Shown here one piece after another: positions 24,657 through 35,578 of a stretch of 59,499 nucleotides of DNA. Positions within the stretch are counted from its first letter, which is position 1; each line of letters begins with the position of its first letter. Below the pieces are notes generated by a model, which worked only from the letters and a program-made list of their open reading frames with translations, ran no database searches and had not been told where the DNA came from. Made by a program: the position numbers and the translations under genes. Source of the DNA: an uncultured Pelagibacteraceae bacterium. GTDB taxonomy: Bacteria; Pseudomonadota; Alphaproteobacteria; Pelagibacterales; Pelagibacteraceae. The DNA lies in NCBI GenBank assembly GCA_902598015.1, contig CACJZT010000007.1:1-59499 (forward strand), read 5' to 3'.

Positions 24657-27283
24657 TATAGACTTTCTAAAGTATAATTTAATTTATTAACATCTTTTTC
24701 TAAATTAATAAAGTTAGACTTTTCTTGCTCAACAATATCATTTGGAGCTCTTTCAATAAAACTTTTATTATTTAGCCTTGTATTAATTTTTTCCATTTCT
24801 TTCTCAATTTTATTCTTTTTATTTAATAGTGTTTCTTTAATTTTTGACAAATCTACATCTTCATCAAAGTAAATTTTAAATATTTCGCCTTTAATAACCA
24901 AGTTTGCTGAAGGTTTATTAATATCTTCGCTTACAAATTCATTAATTCTGCCAATTTTTTTTAATGTATTAGAGTTATTTTCAATAAATTTCTTAATTTC
25001 AGGATTTATTTTGTTCACTAGGATTTTAATAAATGATCCAGGGCTTATTTCTATTTCATTTTTAAAAGACCTAATAGATGAGACAAATTCGATTATTTCA
25101 TTTACTTCATCAGAGTCTTTATCTTTATTAAAACTGGCCTCAGACCAGTTTTTTAACATAAGAAAATCTTTTCCATCTTTATCTAATTTATTTTTCAACC
25201 ATATTTCCTCGGTTAGAAATGGTATGAATGGGTGTAAAATAACTAGAATTTGAGTAAATATGAAGCTAGCTACATTTCTTGTTTCTTCTATATTTTCATT
25301 ATTTTCTGAATAAAAAATAGTTTTAGATAATTCTAAGTACCAATCGCAGAACGAATGCCATACAAATTGATATGCAATTCTTGCAGCCTCATCAAATCGA
25401 TAGCTATCTATTGATTTTTTAATCTTTTCATTAGTGTTAGTGAATTCAACAAATATCCATTTATTGATATTTAGTTTTAAATCTTTAGGCGTTTCTATAT
25501 TTTCAAATTTACAATCATTTTGAATTAGAAAGTTATTAGCATTCCATATTTTATTTAAAAAATTTCTATAACCTTTAACTCTATCCTCTGATAACTTTAC
25601 ATCTCGTCCAGGAGATGCCATTGATAAAAGTGTAAATCTTAATGCATCAGCACTATATTTTTCAATTAACTCTAATGGATCAATTACATTACCTTTAGAC
25701 TTTGACATTTTCTGACCCTTTTCATCTCTAACTAATGCATGAACATAAATATTTTTAAAAGGTTCTTTGTTTTGAAATTCCATTCCAAACATAATCATTC
25801 TTGCAACCCAAAAGAAAATGATATCAAATCCTGTTACCAATACTGAAGTTGGATAAAATTTTTCTAAATATTCATTTTTTTCTGGCCATCCTAGAGTTGC
25901 AAAAGGCCATAATCCAGATGAAAACCATGTATCAAGAACATCTGGATCTCTAATTAATTCAACATCTTTTTTATAATGTTCTTTAGCTAATTTATTTGCA
26001 CCTTCTTCTGTTTCATCTACAAATATTTCTCCATCAGGTCCATACCATGCAGGTATTTGATGACCCCACCAAAGCTGTCTTGAAATACACCATGGTTCTA
26101 TATTATCCATCCATTGAAAATATGTTTTTGTCCAATTAACAGGAAAAAAATTAGTTGTTTTATTATTTACTATTTCTTTTGCTTTTATTGAAAGTTTCTT
26201 AGCATCTGCAAACCATTGCTCCGTTAAATAGGGTTCAATTATAGAATTAGATCTATCGCCATAAGGAACTTTATTTTTAATTTTTTCTTCTTTAACAAAT
26301 AAGTTTTTATCAGTTAGTTCTTTTAAAATTCTTTTTCTAGCTTCAAATCTATCAAGCCCAATATAATTATCAGGTGCATTTTCATTAATTTTTCCATCAG
26401 GAGTAAAAACATTTATGACTTCTAAATTATTTCTCTCCCCCACTTCATAATCATTGAAATCATGTGCTGGCGTAATTTTAACAGCTCCAGTACCTTGTTC
26501 AGGATCTGCATAATCATCTTCAATAATTTTTATTTTTCTATCAACTATTGGAACTATTACATTTTTATTTACTAATGATTTGTATCTTTCATCTGATGGA
26601 TTAACAGCAACAGCTGTATCACCTAACATGGTTTCTGGTCTAGTTGTTGCAATAGTTATAAATTTATCAGATCCTTCTATTGGATAATTGATGTGGTATA
26701 GTTTTGAGTTAACTTCTCTTTGATCTACTTCTAAATCTGATATAGCTGTTTTTAAAACAGTGTCCCAATTGACTAATTTTTTTGATTTGTAAATTAATCC
26801 ATTTTTGTACATTTCAACAAAAACTTTTAATACAGATTTTGATAGATTATCGTCCATGGTAAAGGCATTTCTAGACCAGTCACATGAACAGCCTAATTTT
26901 TTTAATTGATTAATTATTATGTCACCATATTGACCTTTCCACTCCCAAACTTTTTCAATAAACTTTTCTCTTCCTAAATCATTTTTATCAATACCTTCAG
27001 ATTTTAGCTTTTTCTCTACTAATGCTTGAGTGGCAATACCTGCATGGTCAGTTCCAGGTTGCCATAAAGTTTCAAAATTATTCATTCGATGATATCGAGT
27101 TAAAAGGTCTTGAATAGAATTATTTAGTGCATGACCCATATGAAGACTGCCAGTTACATTCGGCGGAGGGATAACTATTGAAAATTGTTTCTTATTAGAT
27201 TTTGGTTTAAATAAATTTTTTTCTTCCCAATAAGAATAAATCTTATTTTCAACATTTTCGTGAATATATTTGTCTGAACTCAT
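24656..27283 (-). CDS. valS: Valyl-tRNA synthetase
   Basis: Charges tRNA-Val, 875 aa. Class I motifs: [17 protein letters not shown] near residue 39 (HIGH type) and [16 protein letters not shown] near residue 524 (KMSKS type). The editing domain has [17 protein letters not shown] near residue 212. The C-terminal end shows the short coiled-coil arm of ValS ([23 protein letters not shown]). ilvD starts on its last base, giving a branched-chain amino acid pair. Confidence 0.97.
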   Translation of the reverse strand: MSSDKYIHENVENKIYSYWEEKNLFKPKSNKKQFSIVIPPPNVTGSLHMGHALNNSIQDLLTRYHRMNNFETLWQPGTDHAGIATQALVEKKLKSEGIDKNDLGREKFIEKVWEWKGQYGDIIINQLKKLGCSCDWSRNAFTMDDNLSKSVLKVFVEMYKNGLIYKSKKLVNWDTVLKTAISDLEVDQREVNSKLYHINYPIEGSDKFITIATTRPETMLGDTAVAVNPSDERYKSLVNKNVIVPIVDRKIKIIEDDYADPEQGTGAVKITPAHDFNDYEVGERNNLEVINVFTPDGKINENAPDNYIGLDRFEARKRILKELTDKNLFVKEEKIKNKVPYGDRSNSIIEPYLTEQWFADAKKLSIKAKEIVNNKTTNFFPVNWTKTYFQWMDNIEPWCISRQLWWGHQIPAWYGPDGEIFVDETEEGANKLAKEHYKKDVELIRDPDVLDTWFSSGLWPFATLGWPEKNEYLEKFYPTSVLVTGFDIIFFWVARMIMFGMEFQNKEPFKNIYVHALVRDEKGQKMSKSKGNVIDPLELIEKYSADALRFTLLSMASPGRDVKLSEDRVKGYRNFLNKIWNANNFLIQNDCKFENIETPKDLKLNINKWIFVEFTNTNEKIKKSIDSYRFDEAARIAYQFVWHSFCDWYLELSKTIFYSENNENIEETRNVASFIFTQILVILHPFIPFLTEEIWLKNKLDKDGKDFLMLKNWSEASFNKDKDSDEVNEIIEFVSSIRSFKNEIEISPGSFIKILVNKINPEIKKFIENNSNTLKKIGRINEFVSEDINKPSANLVIKGEIFKIYFDEDVDLSKIKETLLNKKNKIEKEMEKINTRLNNKSFIERAPNDIVEQEKSNFINLEKDVNKLNYTLESL

Positions 27284-27398
27284 GGATAATTATTTTATAA
27301 ATTAATCATATCAATAAACAACAATGAAATTATCCGTTAAATTTATAGACTAAATTATAAAATTAATTATATATGTCCTCATTGAATATTTAATTCAT

Positions 27399-27472
27399 GG
27401 CAACGTGGCGGAATGGTTACGCAGAGGATTGCAAATCCTTGTATCCCGGTTCGATTCCGGGCGTTGCCTCCA
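27399..27472 (+). tRNA. trnC: tRNA-Cys (anticodon GCA)
   Basis: A 74-base cloverleaf with encoded CCA. Acceptor arm GGCAACG pairs with CGTTGCC; anticodon stem AGGAT/ATCCT around loop TGCAA region gives GCA; the T arm is CCCGG TTCGATT CCGGG. Plus strand, followed 53 bases later by tRNA-Asn. Confidence 0.96.
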
Positions 27473-27525
27473 CAAATTATTTTTGTTGAGATAATATAAA
27501 AAAAAAGTAAGTTGTGATTTTACAT

Positions 27526-27601
27526 TCCTCGGTAGCTCAGTTGGTAGAGCAGTTGACTGTTAATCAATTGGTCGCAGGTTCGAGTCCTGCCCGAGGAGCC
27601 A
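27526..27601 (+). tRNA. trnN: tRNA-Asn (anticodon GTT)
   Basis: A 76-base cloverleaf with encoded CCA. Acceptor TCCTCGG pairs with CCGAGGA; D arm GCTCAGTTGGTAGAGC; anticodon stem TTGACTGTTAATCAA holds GTT; T arm GCAGG TTCGAGT CCTGC. Confidence 0.96.
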
Positions 27602-27613
27602 ATTTAAAATTAG

Positions 27614-27985
27614 TTATCCTGTTTTTGAAATGTTTACCTGATTGATCTGTATGTTTTTACTAAACTTAATTTTTTGATCTTGAGTAAGTTCAGAATAAAC
27701 TTTAACTAAAAAATTATAGTTAACATTCATATGACCTTCTTTAGATTTTTCTAAATTTATTAAATATTCTGAAAAATCCTCAAAAAAATAGTTGATTGGT
27801 ACTTTAAGATAATTAGATAGTTGTAGTAATCTAATTGAACTTACACCATTTGTTCCTTTTTCATATTTTTGTATTTGTTGAAATGTAACATTAATTGCTT
27901 TTGCAACTTTAGTTTGAGTTAAACCTAAAGCCAAACGTCTAAGTTTTAATTTGTTACCTAGATGTTTATTGAAATTTTCTTCCAT
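27614..27985 (-). CDS. XRE-family transcriptional regulator
   Basis: DNA-binding protein of 123 aa. The helix-turn-helix covers about residues 10-65 (LRRLALGLTQTKVAKAINVTFQQIQKYEKG in pieces: LTQTKVAKAI, FQQIQKYEKGTN), followed by RLLQLSNYLKVPINYFFEDF, a form common in alphaproteobacterial XRE regulators. The C-terminal half is helical with no known ligand site. Start: ATG at 27985 with a GAGGGG site upstream; a TTG one codon earlier is possible. The target is unknown; it stands alone between tRNA genes and the amino-acid transporter. Confidence 0.85.
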   Translation of the reverse strand: MEENFNKHLGNKLKLRRLALGLTQTKVAKAINVTFQQIQKYEKGTNGVSSIRLLQLSNYLKVPINYFFEDFSEYLINLEKSKEGHMNVNYNFLVKVYSELTQDQKIKFSKNIQINQVNISKTG

Positions 27986-28130
27986 CAAAGACCCCTCTTT
28001 AATTAAAAATAATAAGCTAAGTTAATAGAAATCAAAAAGTTATTTCAAGTAAAATAATTTTAAAAAGAATAATAATTTTTAAGATTTTATAAACCTGTCA
28101 AGCGACTTTTTAGCAATTTAGTTATAATTT

Positions 28131-28865
28131 TTATAATATTTGGCTCAAAAAAAGCTTGGTTCTATCACTTTTTGGGTTAGCAAAAAACTCTTTTGTTTCT
28201 GCCTGTTCTACAATCATACCTTCATCCATAAAAATAACTTCATCTGCAACTTCTTTTGCAAACCCCATCTCATGTGTTACAACAATCATAGTCATACCAG
28301 CCTTAGCTAAATTGACCATTGCATCTAAAACTTCTTTAATCATTTCAGGATCTAATGCTGATGTAGGTTCATCAAAAAGCATTATTTTTGGCTCCATACA
28401 TAACGCTCTAGCTATTGCACATCTTTGTTGTTGACCACCAGAAAGTTGGCCTGGATATTTATATGCTTGATCAGCAATCTGAACTTTTTCTAAATGTTTT
28501 AAAGCTAATGCTTCAGCATCTTTTTTAGGCATTTTTTTTACCCATATAGGAGCAAGAGTACAATTATCTAATATTGATAAATGAGGAAATAAATTAAATT
28601 GTTGAAATACCATTCCAACCTCAGCTCTTATTTGTTCTATATTTTTTGTCTCTTCGGTTAATTCAGTGCCATCAACAACAATTGACCCTTCTTGGTGTTC
28701 TTCAAGTCTATTAATACATCTAATTAATGTCGATTTACCAGAACCAGAGGGACCACAAACAACAATTTTTTTGTTTTTTTCAACGTCTAAATTAATATTT
28801 TTTAAGACTTGGAAATCTCCAAACCATTTATTCATTTCTTTTATTTGAATTATTTTATCTGACAT
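28131..28865 (-). CDS. aapP: General amino-acid ABC transporter ATP-binding protein (AapP/YhdZ type)
   Basis: ATPase of a polar amino-acid importer, 244 aa. Walker [10 protein letters not shown] at 38-46, LSGGQQQR at 140-147, Walker B IMLFDEP at 160-166 and VVTHEMGFA for the switch His, all typical of the GlnQ/HisP group. It starts on the last base of the permease gene before it, the fourth gene of an aapJ-aapQ-aapM-aapP order. Confidence 0.94.
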   Translation of the reverse strand: MSDKIIQIKEMNKWFGDFQVLKNINLDVEKNKKIVVCGPSGSGKSTLIRCINRLEEHQEGSIVVDGTELTEETKNIEQIRAEVGMVFQQFNLFPHLSILDNCTLAPIWVKKMPKKDAEALALKHLEKVQIADQAYKYPGQLSGGQQQRCAIARALCMEPKIMLFDEPTSALDPEMIKEVLDAMVNLAKAGMTMIVVTHEMGFAKEVADEVIFMDEGMIVEQAETKEFFANPKSDRTKLFLSQIL

Positions 28866-30307
28866 TATCTCTCTGTTTTATATTTTTGCTCTAAATTATA
28901 ACTATATTTACTCATTGCATAGCAAATAATAAAAAATACTATTGATGCAAATACATACCCTTCCATTGCATAACCTAACCATTCAGGATTTGTTTTTGCT
29001 AAATTAAGCATTCCAACGATTTCCAAAAGACCTACAACAAATATTAAAGGTGTATCCTTCACAAGTGCTAAAAAAGTGTTAGCTATACCTGGAATTACTA
29101 ATTTAAGAGCTTGTGGTAAAATAACAAGAATATGCATTTTCCAGTAACCCATTCCTAAAGATTTTGCAGCATCATATTGGCCTCTTGGTAAAGCTTGTAG
29201 TCCACCTCTAATTACTTCAGCTACATAGGCAGCTTCAAATAGTGATATTGCAATTATAACCCTTACAAGTTTATCAATAAACATGTCCTCTGGAAGAAAC
29301 ATTGGAAACATTACAGAGGACATAAATAGAACTGTAATTAAAGGCACACCTCTCCAAAATTCAATAAATCCTATAGAAATATATTTAATTAAAGGTAGAT
29401 CAGATCTTCTCCCTAAAGATAAAAATAATCCAACTGGAAAACAGAATATTAAACAGAAAAATGAAACTATAAAAGTTAATGATAAACCACCCCAAGCTCC
29501 AGTTTCAACCCATTCAAATGCTTGAATCTTTCCTAATTCAATAAGTTCTTCGTAAAAAAATACATACTTTAGTAATATATAAATTGTGATCGGTATTATT
29601 AAAAAATAATACATTTTAAATTTCGATGGGATAAAGAAACCTATTACAATAGAGATCACTGCTGCAATAATTCCATATGAAAAATCAAAAAATATTGGCC
29701 CACCAGAAATAAAAAAGAATATAAATAAAAATGCAATTATTGGATAAATAACAACATAATATAATGTTAGATATTTTTTTAATTGTTCTGGTGCAAAAAA
29801 ACCAATACCTCCAAGAAAAGCAAGAGAAATAAATGATAAATTTATTCTCCATTGTTCATCATTTGGATACATTCCATACATAAATCTATTAAACCAAGTT
29901 TTTATATAAGCCCAACATGCTCCGGATCCAGAACATGCATCTTTTGAATCGCCAGCAAAATTTGCATCAATTATAAACCAACTTAAAAGCGGTGGAGCAG
30001 ATTTGATAATTAGAAAAATAATTAATAGGGATAAAAGTGCGTTAAATTTATTTGTATTAATATTTTTGTTAATTATGTCTAAAAATTTAATTCCTGAATA
30101 TTCAATTCTAATTAAATGCAAACCAATAAAACCTACTATTAGGGGCAAAAAATAACTTATTGTTCCTGGTAGAAAGCTAGTCAAATCTAAATTGAAGAAA
30201 GAATTCAAGAATACAATTAAAATACTAAAAGAAAATAAACTGATGCCTAAATACAAGTATGCATAAAGATTATTTTTGTCTGGTGATAAAAAATTTAATT
30301 TGTTCAT
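28865..30307 (-). CDS. aapM: General amino-acid ABC transporter permease (AapM/YhdY type)
   Basis: HisM-type permease, 480 aa. The long N-terminal part (about residues 1-260) has additional membrane helices and a loop with [20 protein letters not shown], as in the Aap family; the C-terminal part holds the canonical domain with [15 protein letters not shown] and the coupling [20 protein letters not shown] motif. It is longer than rhizobial AapM. Overlaps the aapQ stop by one base. Confidence 0.93.
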   Translation of the reverse strand: MNKLNFLSPDKNNLYAYLYLGISLFSFSILIVFLNSFFNLDLTSFLPGTISYFLPLIVGFIGLHLIRIEYSGIKFLDIINKNINTNKFNALLSLLIIFLIIKSAPPLLSWFIIDANFAGDSKDACSGSGACWAYIKTWFNRFMYGMYPNDEQWRINLSFISLAFLGGIGFFAPEQLKKYLTLYYVVIYPIIAFLFIFFFISGGPIFFDFSYGIIAAVISIVIGFFIPSKFKMYYFLIIPITIYILLKYVFFYEELIELGKIQAFEWVETGAWGGLSLTFIVSFFCLIFCFPVGLFLSLGRRSDLPLIKYISIGFIEFWRGVPLITVLFMSSVMFPMFLPEDMFIDKLVRVIIAISLFEAAYVAEVIRGGLQALPRGQYDAAKSLGMGYWKMHILVILPQALKLVIPGIANTFLALVKDTPLIFVVGLLEIVGMLNLAKTNPEWLGYAMEGYVFASIVFFIICYAMSKYSYNLEQKYKTER

Positions 30308-31452
30308 TATTTTTCTTTAATAGCTATTTTTTTATTATACCAATTCATAAATATTGAGATTGTTATGCTTAAAGTTAAATAAGTTAACATTGTGATAGAA
30401 ACAATTTCGATAGCACTACCTGTTTGCATTAAAGCAGTTCCAGCAAAAACTAAAACTAAATCTGGGTAAGCAATAGCTGCAGCAAGTGAAGAATTTTTTG
30501 TTAAATTTAAATATTGATTAGTTGTTGGAGGAATTATAATCCTCAATGCTTGTGGCATAACTACTAATTTTAGAACTTGATTAGGAGTCAAGCCAATTGA
30601 AGCAGCAGCCTCTTTCTGGCCTTTACTAACACCTTGAACGCCAGCTCTTACATTTTCAGCTATAAAAGTTGCTGTATATAATGATAAAGCTAGTGCTAAT
30701 GCAATTAATTCAGGTGGCAATTTAAGTCCACCCTTATAAGTAAAAGATGTTTGTGATAATTGTTCAATAACTGGTATTTCAATGGATGCATCAACTCCAC
30801 CTAGTAAGAAACTTAACAATGGCAGAATAATTAAAAGACCAATTGATATTAATAAAACTGGTGTTTGGATTCCTTGATTTTCTTGCTTTTTTCTCGCGTA
30901 CAATCTGACAAAAAATATTGCGATTATTGCGGCAATTACTGAGTAAATAAAAATATCTAGATTATTCCAAACAAATGCAGGAATAAAAAAACCTTTTATT
31001 GTTAAGAAGAAAACGCCAAACATTGGTTCTGCTTTTTCAGGTAATGGCAAAGCTCTTAATGCAGCAAAATACCAAAAAAATATTTGTAGTAACAAAGGAA
31101 TATTTCTAAAAAACTCCACATAAACAGCTGCCGTTCGCTCAATTAAATAATTCCTAGATAATCTTGCTATACCTACAGTTACACCAAGTATAGTCGCAAA
31201 TATAATTCCAATAACCGATACTAATATTGTGTTTAATAATCCAACAAGATAAGCTCTAAAATAAGAGTGTGAACCATCATATTCAATTAAGGAAAATTGA
31301 ATATCAAAAGAAGCTTCATATGTTAAAAAACCAAAACCAAATTCAAGTCCTCTATTTTCCATATTTACTTGAGCGTTATATGAAAAGAAACCAAAGACTA
31401 GAATAACGACTGCTAATGTAAGTAACTGGGGTAATATTTTTTTAAAATTCAC
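30307..31452 (-). CDS. aapQ: General amino-acid ABC transporter permease (AapQ/YhdX type)
   Basis: HisM-type permease, 381 aa. Key segments: YVEFFRNIPLLLQIFFWY near residue 111 and ATFIAENVRAGVQGVSKGQKEAA near residue 260, the coupling helices for AapP. The large insert between these (with a second set of helices) is typical of AapQ. The start is GTG at 31452. A terminator lies between it and aapJ upstream. Confidence 0.93.
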   Translation of the reverse strand: MNFKKILPQLLTLAVVILVFGFFSYNAQVNMENRGLEFGFGFLTYEASFDIQFSLIEYDGSHSYFRAYLVGLLNTILVSVIGIIFATILGVTVGIARLSRNYLIERTAAVYVEFFRNIPLLLQIFFWYFAALRALPLPEKAEPMFGVFFLTIKGFFIPAFVWNNLDIFIYSVIAAIIAIFFVRLYARKKQENQGIQTPVLLISIGLLIILPLLSFLLGGVDASIEIPVIEQLSQTSFTYKGGLKLPPELIALALALSLYTATFIAENVRAGVQGVSKGQKEAAASIGLTPNQVLKLVVMPQALRIIIPPTTNQYLNLTKNSSLAAAIAYPDLVLVFAGTALMQTGSAIEIVSITMLTYLTLSITISIFMNWYNKKIAIKEK

Positions 31453-31470
31453 TGTTAGTATGGTTATAAA

Positions 31471-31495
31471 AAAAAGGGCTAGAAAAATCTAGCCC
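31471..31495 (-). terminator. Partial terminator between aapJ and aapQ
   Basis: GGGCTAGA (31476-31483) pairs with TCTAGCCC (31488-31495) around AAAA. On the minus strand the stem is followed by a run of T (complement of 31467-31475), an intrinsic terminator. Its place after the binding-protein gene and before the permease matches the arrangement in the pst operon. Confidence 0.85.
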
Positions 31496-31519
31496 TCTTT
31501 ATGTTCTTTTAATGAAGAA

Positions 31520-32560
31520 TTATCTTGCTGGTGGTACGTAAAGTATTCCACCTTTTGTCCATAACTCATTTGGACCTCTATCAGGTAGAATTCCAGTATC
31601 AGCTATATTTCTTTTATAGCTTTCACCGTAGTTACCAACTTGCTTAATTATTCTTAAACTCCATTCTTGATCTAAACCTAAGGCAGCTCCTAACTCACCT
31701 TCAGCACCTACTAATCTTTTAACTGCTGGGTTATCAGAAGTTTTCATCATATCAGCATTTGCAGATGTTACTCCATACTCTTCAGCTTCAATCATCACGT
31801 TTAAGGACCATCTCACGATATCTTCCCAAACAGCATCACCTTGTCTAACAACTGGGCCTAATGGCTCTTTTGAAATAGTTTCAGGTAATACAACATGATC
31901 ATCAGGATTACTTAGTTTTATTCTTTGTGCAGCTAATCCAGATTTATCTGTAGTATAAGTATCACATCTACCAGCATCGTATGCAGCTACAACTTCGTCA
32001 GCTTTTTCAAAAGTGACTGGCTCATATTTAATTCCTTTTGAGTTAAAGAAATCTCTCATATTAAGCTCTGTCGTTGTTCCAAGGTTAGTACATGCAGAAA
32101 CACCAGCTTTGAAATCATTTACTGATGAAATTCCTGAATTTTTTCTAACCATAAAACCTTGACCGTCATAAAAATTAACACCTACAAACGTAAGTCCAAT
32201 TTTTGCATCTCTAGTAGCTGTCCAAGTTGTGTTTCTTGATAACACATCTATTTCATTAGATTTCAAAGCTTCAAATCTTTCTTTTGCACTTAGTGGAGTA
32301 AATTTAACTTTACTTGCATCACCTAGTACTGCAGCGGCTACTGCTCTACATACATCAACGTCAACACCAGTCCAGTTTCCTGCAGCATCAGCATTAGAAA
32401 ATCCTGGTAGACCTTGTGAAACACCACATCTCACAAATCCTTTTTTCTGAGTGTTTTTAAGAGTTTTTGACTTTTTTGCAGCCATAGTTTCTGTTGTAAA
32501 AGTAAATAGAACAGCAAACATAGCAACAACTGAAGTCAATCGTTTTACTAATTTAAACAT
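31520..32560 (-). CDS. aapJ: General amino-acid-binding protein (AapJ/YhdW type)
   Basis: Periplasmic binding protein, 346 aa. Signal peptide at about 1-27 (ending TETMAA). FVRCGVSQGLPGFSNAD near residue 42 and WTGVDVDVCRAVAAAVLGD are typical of AapJ, as are the later GNYGESYKRN and PNELWTKGGILYVPPAR end. First gene of the transporter operon. A perfect palindrome lies 20 bases before its start, between it and tRNA-Arg. Confidence 0.95.
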   Translation of the reverse strand: MFKLVKRLTSVVAMFAVLFTFTTETMAAKKSKTLKNTQKKGFVRCGVSQGLPGFSNADAAGNWTGVDVDVCRAVAAAVLGDASKVKFTPLSAKERFEALKSNEIDVLSRNTTWTATRDAKIGLTFVGVNFYDGQGFMVRKNSGISSVNDFKAGVSACTNLGTTTELNMRDFFNSKGIKYEPVTFEKADEVVAAYDAGRCDTYTTDKSGLAAQRIKLSNPDDHVVLPETISKEPLGPVVRQGDAVWEDIVRWSLNVMIEAEEYGVTSANADMMKTSDNPAVKRLVGAEGELGAALGLDQEWSLRIIKQVGNYGESYKRNIADTGILPDRGPNELWTKGGILYVPPAR

Positions 32561-32580
32561 TATTTATTCCTCTTGTTTAT

Positions 32581-32598
32581 TTATTTGTTAACAAATAA
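32581..32598. promoter_or_regulatory. 18-base perfect palindrome upstream of aapJ
   Basis: TTATTTGTTAACAAATAA is its own reverse complement over 18 bases. It is followed by a second inverted repeat, AATTCAAA (32597-32604) with TTTGAATT (32611-32618). The palindrome ends 20 bases before the aapJ ATG, a good place for an operator controlling amino-acid uptake. The regulator is unknown. Confidence 0.5.
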
Positions 32599-32690
32599 TT
32601 CAAATTTATTTTTGAATTTTCTAAGTAAAGCAGAAACAATGAAACTCATCAATATTAAATTAGTCGCAAAATTTATGCTTTATTTGAATT

Positions 32691-32767
32691 TGGCGCGCTC
32701 TGAAGGATTCGAACCTTCGACCTACGGTTTAGAAAACCGTTGCTCTATCCAGCTGAGCTAAGAGCGC
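32691..32767 (-). tRNA. trnR: tRNA-Arg (anticodon TCT)
   Basis: A 77-base cloverleaf on the minus strand with encoded CCA. Acceptor GCGCTCT pairs with AGAGCGC; D arm GCTCAGCTGGATAGAGC; anticodon arm ACGGTTTTCTAAACCGT with TCT; T arm GAAGG TTCGAAT CCTTC. It reads AGA/AGG-type codons, the main Arg codon in this AT-rich window being AGA. Confidence 0.96.
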
Positions 32768-32791
32768 ACAGGAATGATTTATAATACTAAT

Positions 32792-34201
32792 TTAATTTTT
32801 GAAAAGAAATTTTTTCAATAAAATAATCACAGATAATAGTTCAATTCTTCCGATAATCATAAAAATAATTAGAGAAATTTTACTGAATGCATTAAAATTA
32901 TAAAAATCTAAGTTTGCTAAATCATACATTTCAGAGTTAACGGTATTCATAATTGTTAAAATTCCTAATTTAAAAGAAGACTCAAAATCTAAATTAGAAA
33001 TAGTAAGTAAAAATGTGATTAAAAATAAAGAAAATATAAAAATTATTATTGCTAAAAAATATTTATTAATATCATTAATATTTGCACTAATTTTATTTAA
33101 AGATAATTTATTTGAATAAACTTGGTTTGGTTTTGAATGAGATAATAGATTATTTAAAGAAAATTTTATTAAAGTTATAACTTTTATAACTCTTAAACCT
33201 GAGCTCGTTGAAAAAAAAGAACCACCAAGAATCACAAGTATAAGGAAAACAAAAACAAGATTTTTTGGTACTTGTTCAAATGAAATTCCTATATTTGAAA
33301 CACTGCTTGAAATAGAAACTAATACATTCAAAAAATTATTATCATAATTAAAAAATATAAAAGATAGTGCTATTACTATTAAAAGATAAACAAAGATATT
33401 AATATCTTCACTTAAATAATTAATATTTTTTTTTTTAAAAAAAATTAAGTTAAAAATAAAAAAAAGACTAAAAAAAGAAAATAGCATTGATATAGACAAA
33501 ATAATTTTACTAATATCTGTGCTAAATGTTAAATCAAAATCGTTATTAGGTAAAAATCCACCTGAAGATATTATTGAAAGAGAATAATTGTAAGCATCAT
33601 ATGAACGCAAATTAACAAATTTTAAAAATAAGAATATAATAATTGTCATTGATAAATAGATTACAATTATTTTAAATATTTGTTTAAATATTTCAGCCGA
33701 ATTTAACGAGATATAATTAGTCAAAGATCTTTTTAAATTTTCATCAAATAGATCAATAAGCAGTAATATTGAAAATAAAAAATATAATCCACCTATCCAT
33801 TGAGAACTTGATCTCCATAAAACCAACGTTTGGTCTAATTGGTCCAAATCATTAAAGATAGTAAATCCGGTAGACGTAAAACCAGATATGGCTTCAAAAT
33901 AACAATTAATTATTCCAATATTATCTATATTTAGATAATAAGGAATAGATATTGCTAAAGGTAAAATTATATATCCTATTAAAACTGTTAAAATTCTATC
34001 AAATAAATTAATTTTTATATATTTATATTTTTTTAATATTATAAAAAATAATCCAATGATTAGTGTAATAGAAAACGTTAAAATATAATTTCCAAGATTG
34101 CCTAATAAATTAAAATAATATGAGTAAATTATATTAAAAAATGAAAAAAAACTTATAACTAAGAAAAAAATACCAAAGTATTTTAGGCTAAATATATACA
34201 T
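32792..34201 (-). CDS. trkH: Potassium uptake transporter TrkH
   Basis: Ion-conducting membrane subunit, 469 aa with many helices. Selectivity-loop pieces with conserved Gly are seen: AISGFTSTGFTIF near residue 104, ISSGGFLPNN near residue 212, SSVSNIGISF near residue 299 and the final TIMNTVNSEMYD region. It follows trkA by 3 bases. Works with the NAD-binding TrkA for K+ uptake. The sequence is very rich in Phe, Ile, Leu and Asn as expected for an AT-rich genome. Confidence 0.9.
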   Translation of the reverse strand: MYIFSLKYFGIFFLVISFFSFFNIIYSYYFNLLGNLGNYILTFSITLIIGLFFIILKKYKYIKINLFDRILTVLIGYIILPLAISIPYYLNIDNIGIINCYFEAISGFTSTGFTIFNDLDQLDQTLVLWRSSSQWIGGLYFLFSILLLIDLFDENLKRSLTNYISLNSAEIFKQIFKIIVIYLSMTIIIFLFLKFVNLRSYDAYNYSLSIISSGGFLPNNDFDLTFSTDISKIILSISMLFSFFSLFFIFNLIFFKKKNINYLSEDINIFVYLLIVIALSFIFFNYDNNFLNVLVSISSSVSNIGISFEQVPKNLVFVFLILVILGGSFFSTSSGLRVIKVITLIKFSLNNLLSHSKPNQVYSNKLSLNKISANINDINKYFLAIIIFIFSLFLITFLLTISNLDFESSFKLGILTIMNTVNSEMYDLANLDFYNFNAFSKISLIIFMIIGRIELLSVIILLKKFLFKN

Positions 34202-34204
34202 TAA

Positions 34205-35578
34205 TTAAATTGAGCTTATTCTGAATAAATTTTCAACTAAAGGCAATTGGTCTCTCTTAGCCAACAATACTACCGTATCATCCTTTTGAAATATATATTT
34301 TGATGAAGGTAGAATAAATTTATTTTTTCTCAATATTGCTCCAACACGAATTTCATCTGGTAAATCAGCATTTCTTAATTCTTTATTAATTAATTCTGAT
34401 GACTCTATAATATCTGCTTCAATAACTTCATACTCACCATTTAATATAGTATAAGCATTCTCAATTGTACCTTTATGAACATGTTTTAATATACTTGAAA
34501 CTGTGCTCATCCTTGGATCAATTAAATCATCAATTTTTAAAGAGGATTGTAATAAAGAATAATTAGGTTTATTTACTAAAGCCATAGTTCTTTTATTTTT
34601 TGAAAATTTTTCTACAAGAACACTGACCATTAAGTTATCTTCATCGTCATTTGTTAATGCCAATACGGTTTCAACCTCTTCTAAATTAGCTTCGTTTAAT
34701 ACATCTTCATCTAAACCATTTCCATTGATAACAATTGTATCATTTAAATAATTGGCTATATACTCAGCTCTATTTTTATCTTTCTCAATAATTTTTACTC
34801 TAGCTTCTTCAAAATTTTTTTCTATACTTGAAGCAAGATTAAATCCAATATTACCACCTCCAATAATAAGAATTTTACTTGAAATTTTTTCATTATGTCC
34901 AAATACTTTAAGTGTCTCCTCCATTTGATTTGAGTTAACAACTACATATGCCTTATCATTATGTTGAAGCTTGTCATTTTTTTTAAGAATTTTAAATTTT
35001 TCTTCTCTGATAACGCCTAGTATATATGCATTTAAATTAGGAAATTTATTAGTTAAATCTTTTAATTTTATTTCATGAATTGGACATTTTTCATCAATTA
35101 AAATTTCTAATAATCTAATTTTATTTTCAGCAAATGGTACGTTGTCTAAAGCCCCAGGAGCCTCTAATTTTCTTTGTAATGATTTTGCTATTTCTAATTC
35201 TGGTGAGATAACATAATCTATAGGGAGATTCTCTTTATTAAAAAGAGTTGAAAATTTAGGATCTAAATATTCCTGCGACCTAATTCTGGCAATTTTTTTT
35301 GGAACTTTGAATAATGAGTATGCAATTTGACAAATAAGCATATTTATTTCATCATTTCTTGTAACTGCTATTAACATATCTGCCTCAGAAGTATTTGCAT
35401 TATCGAGAATTTCTGGTGAAGTAGCTTTTCCAACAATAGCCTTTACATCTAAAGATTCATTTATTTTTTGAATATCTTCACTTGATTGATCTATTACTGT
35501 AATTGAATGATTTTGTTCAGTTAGTAATTTTGCTATAGTAAAGCCTACTCTACCAGCACCACAAATTATTATGTTCAT
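34205..35578 (-). CDS. trkA: Trk potassium uptake regulatory protein TrkA
   Basis: Cytoplasmic NAD(H)-binding gating protein, 457 aa with two RCK units. The first Rossmann motif is IICGAGRVGFTIAKLL at residues 4-19 and the second is IIGGGNIGFNLASSIE near residue 240. Each is followed by a TrkA-C domain. It starts on the last base of ntrX. The order ntrY-ntrX-trkA-trkH is common in alphaproteobacteria. Confidence 0.95.
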   Translation of the reverse strand: MNIIICGAGRVGFTIAKLLTEQNHSITVIDQSSEDIQKINESLDVKAIVGKATSPEILDNANTSEADMLIAVTRNDEINMLICQIAYSLFKVPKKIARIRSQEYLDPKFSTLFNKENLPIDYVISPELEIAKSLQRKLEAPGALDNVPFAENKIRLLEILIDEKCPIHEIKLKDLTNKFPNLNAYILGVIREEKFKILKKNDKLQHNDKAYVVVNSNQMEETLKVFGHNEKISSKILIIGGGNIGFNLASSIEKNFEEARVKIIEKDKNRAEYIANYLNDTIVINGNGLDEDVLNEANLEEVETVLALTNDDEDNLMVSVLVEKFSKNKRTMALVNKPNYSLLQSSLKIDDLIDPRMSTVSSILKHVHKGTIENAYTILNGEYEVIEADIIESSELINKELRNADLPDEIRVGAILRKNKFILPSSKYIFQKDDTVVLLAKRDQLPLVENLFRISSI

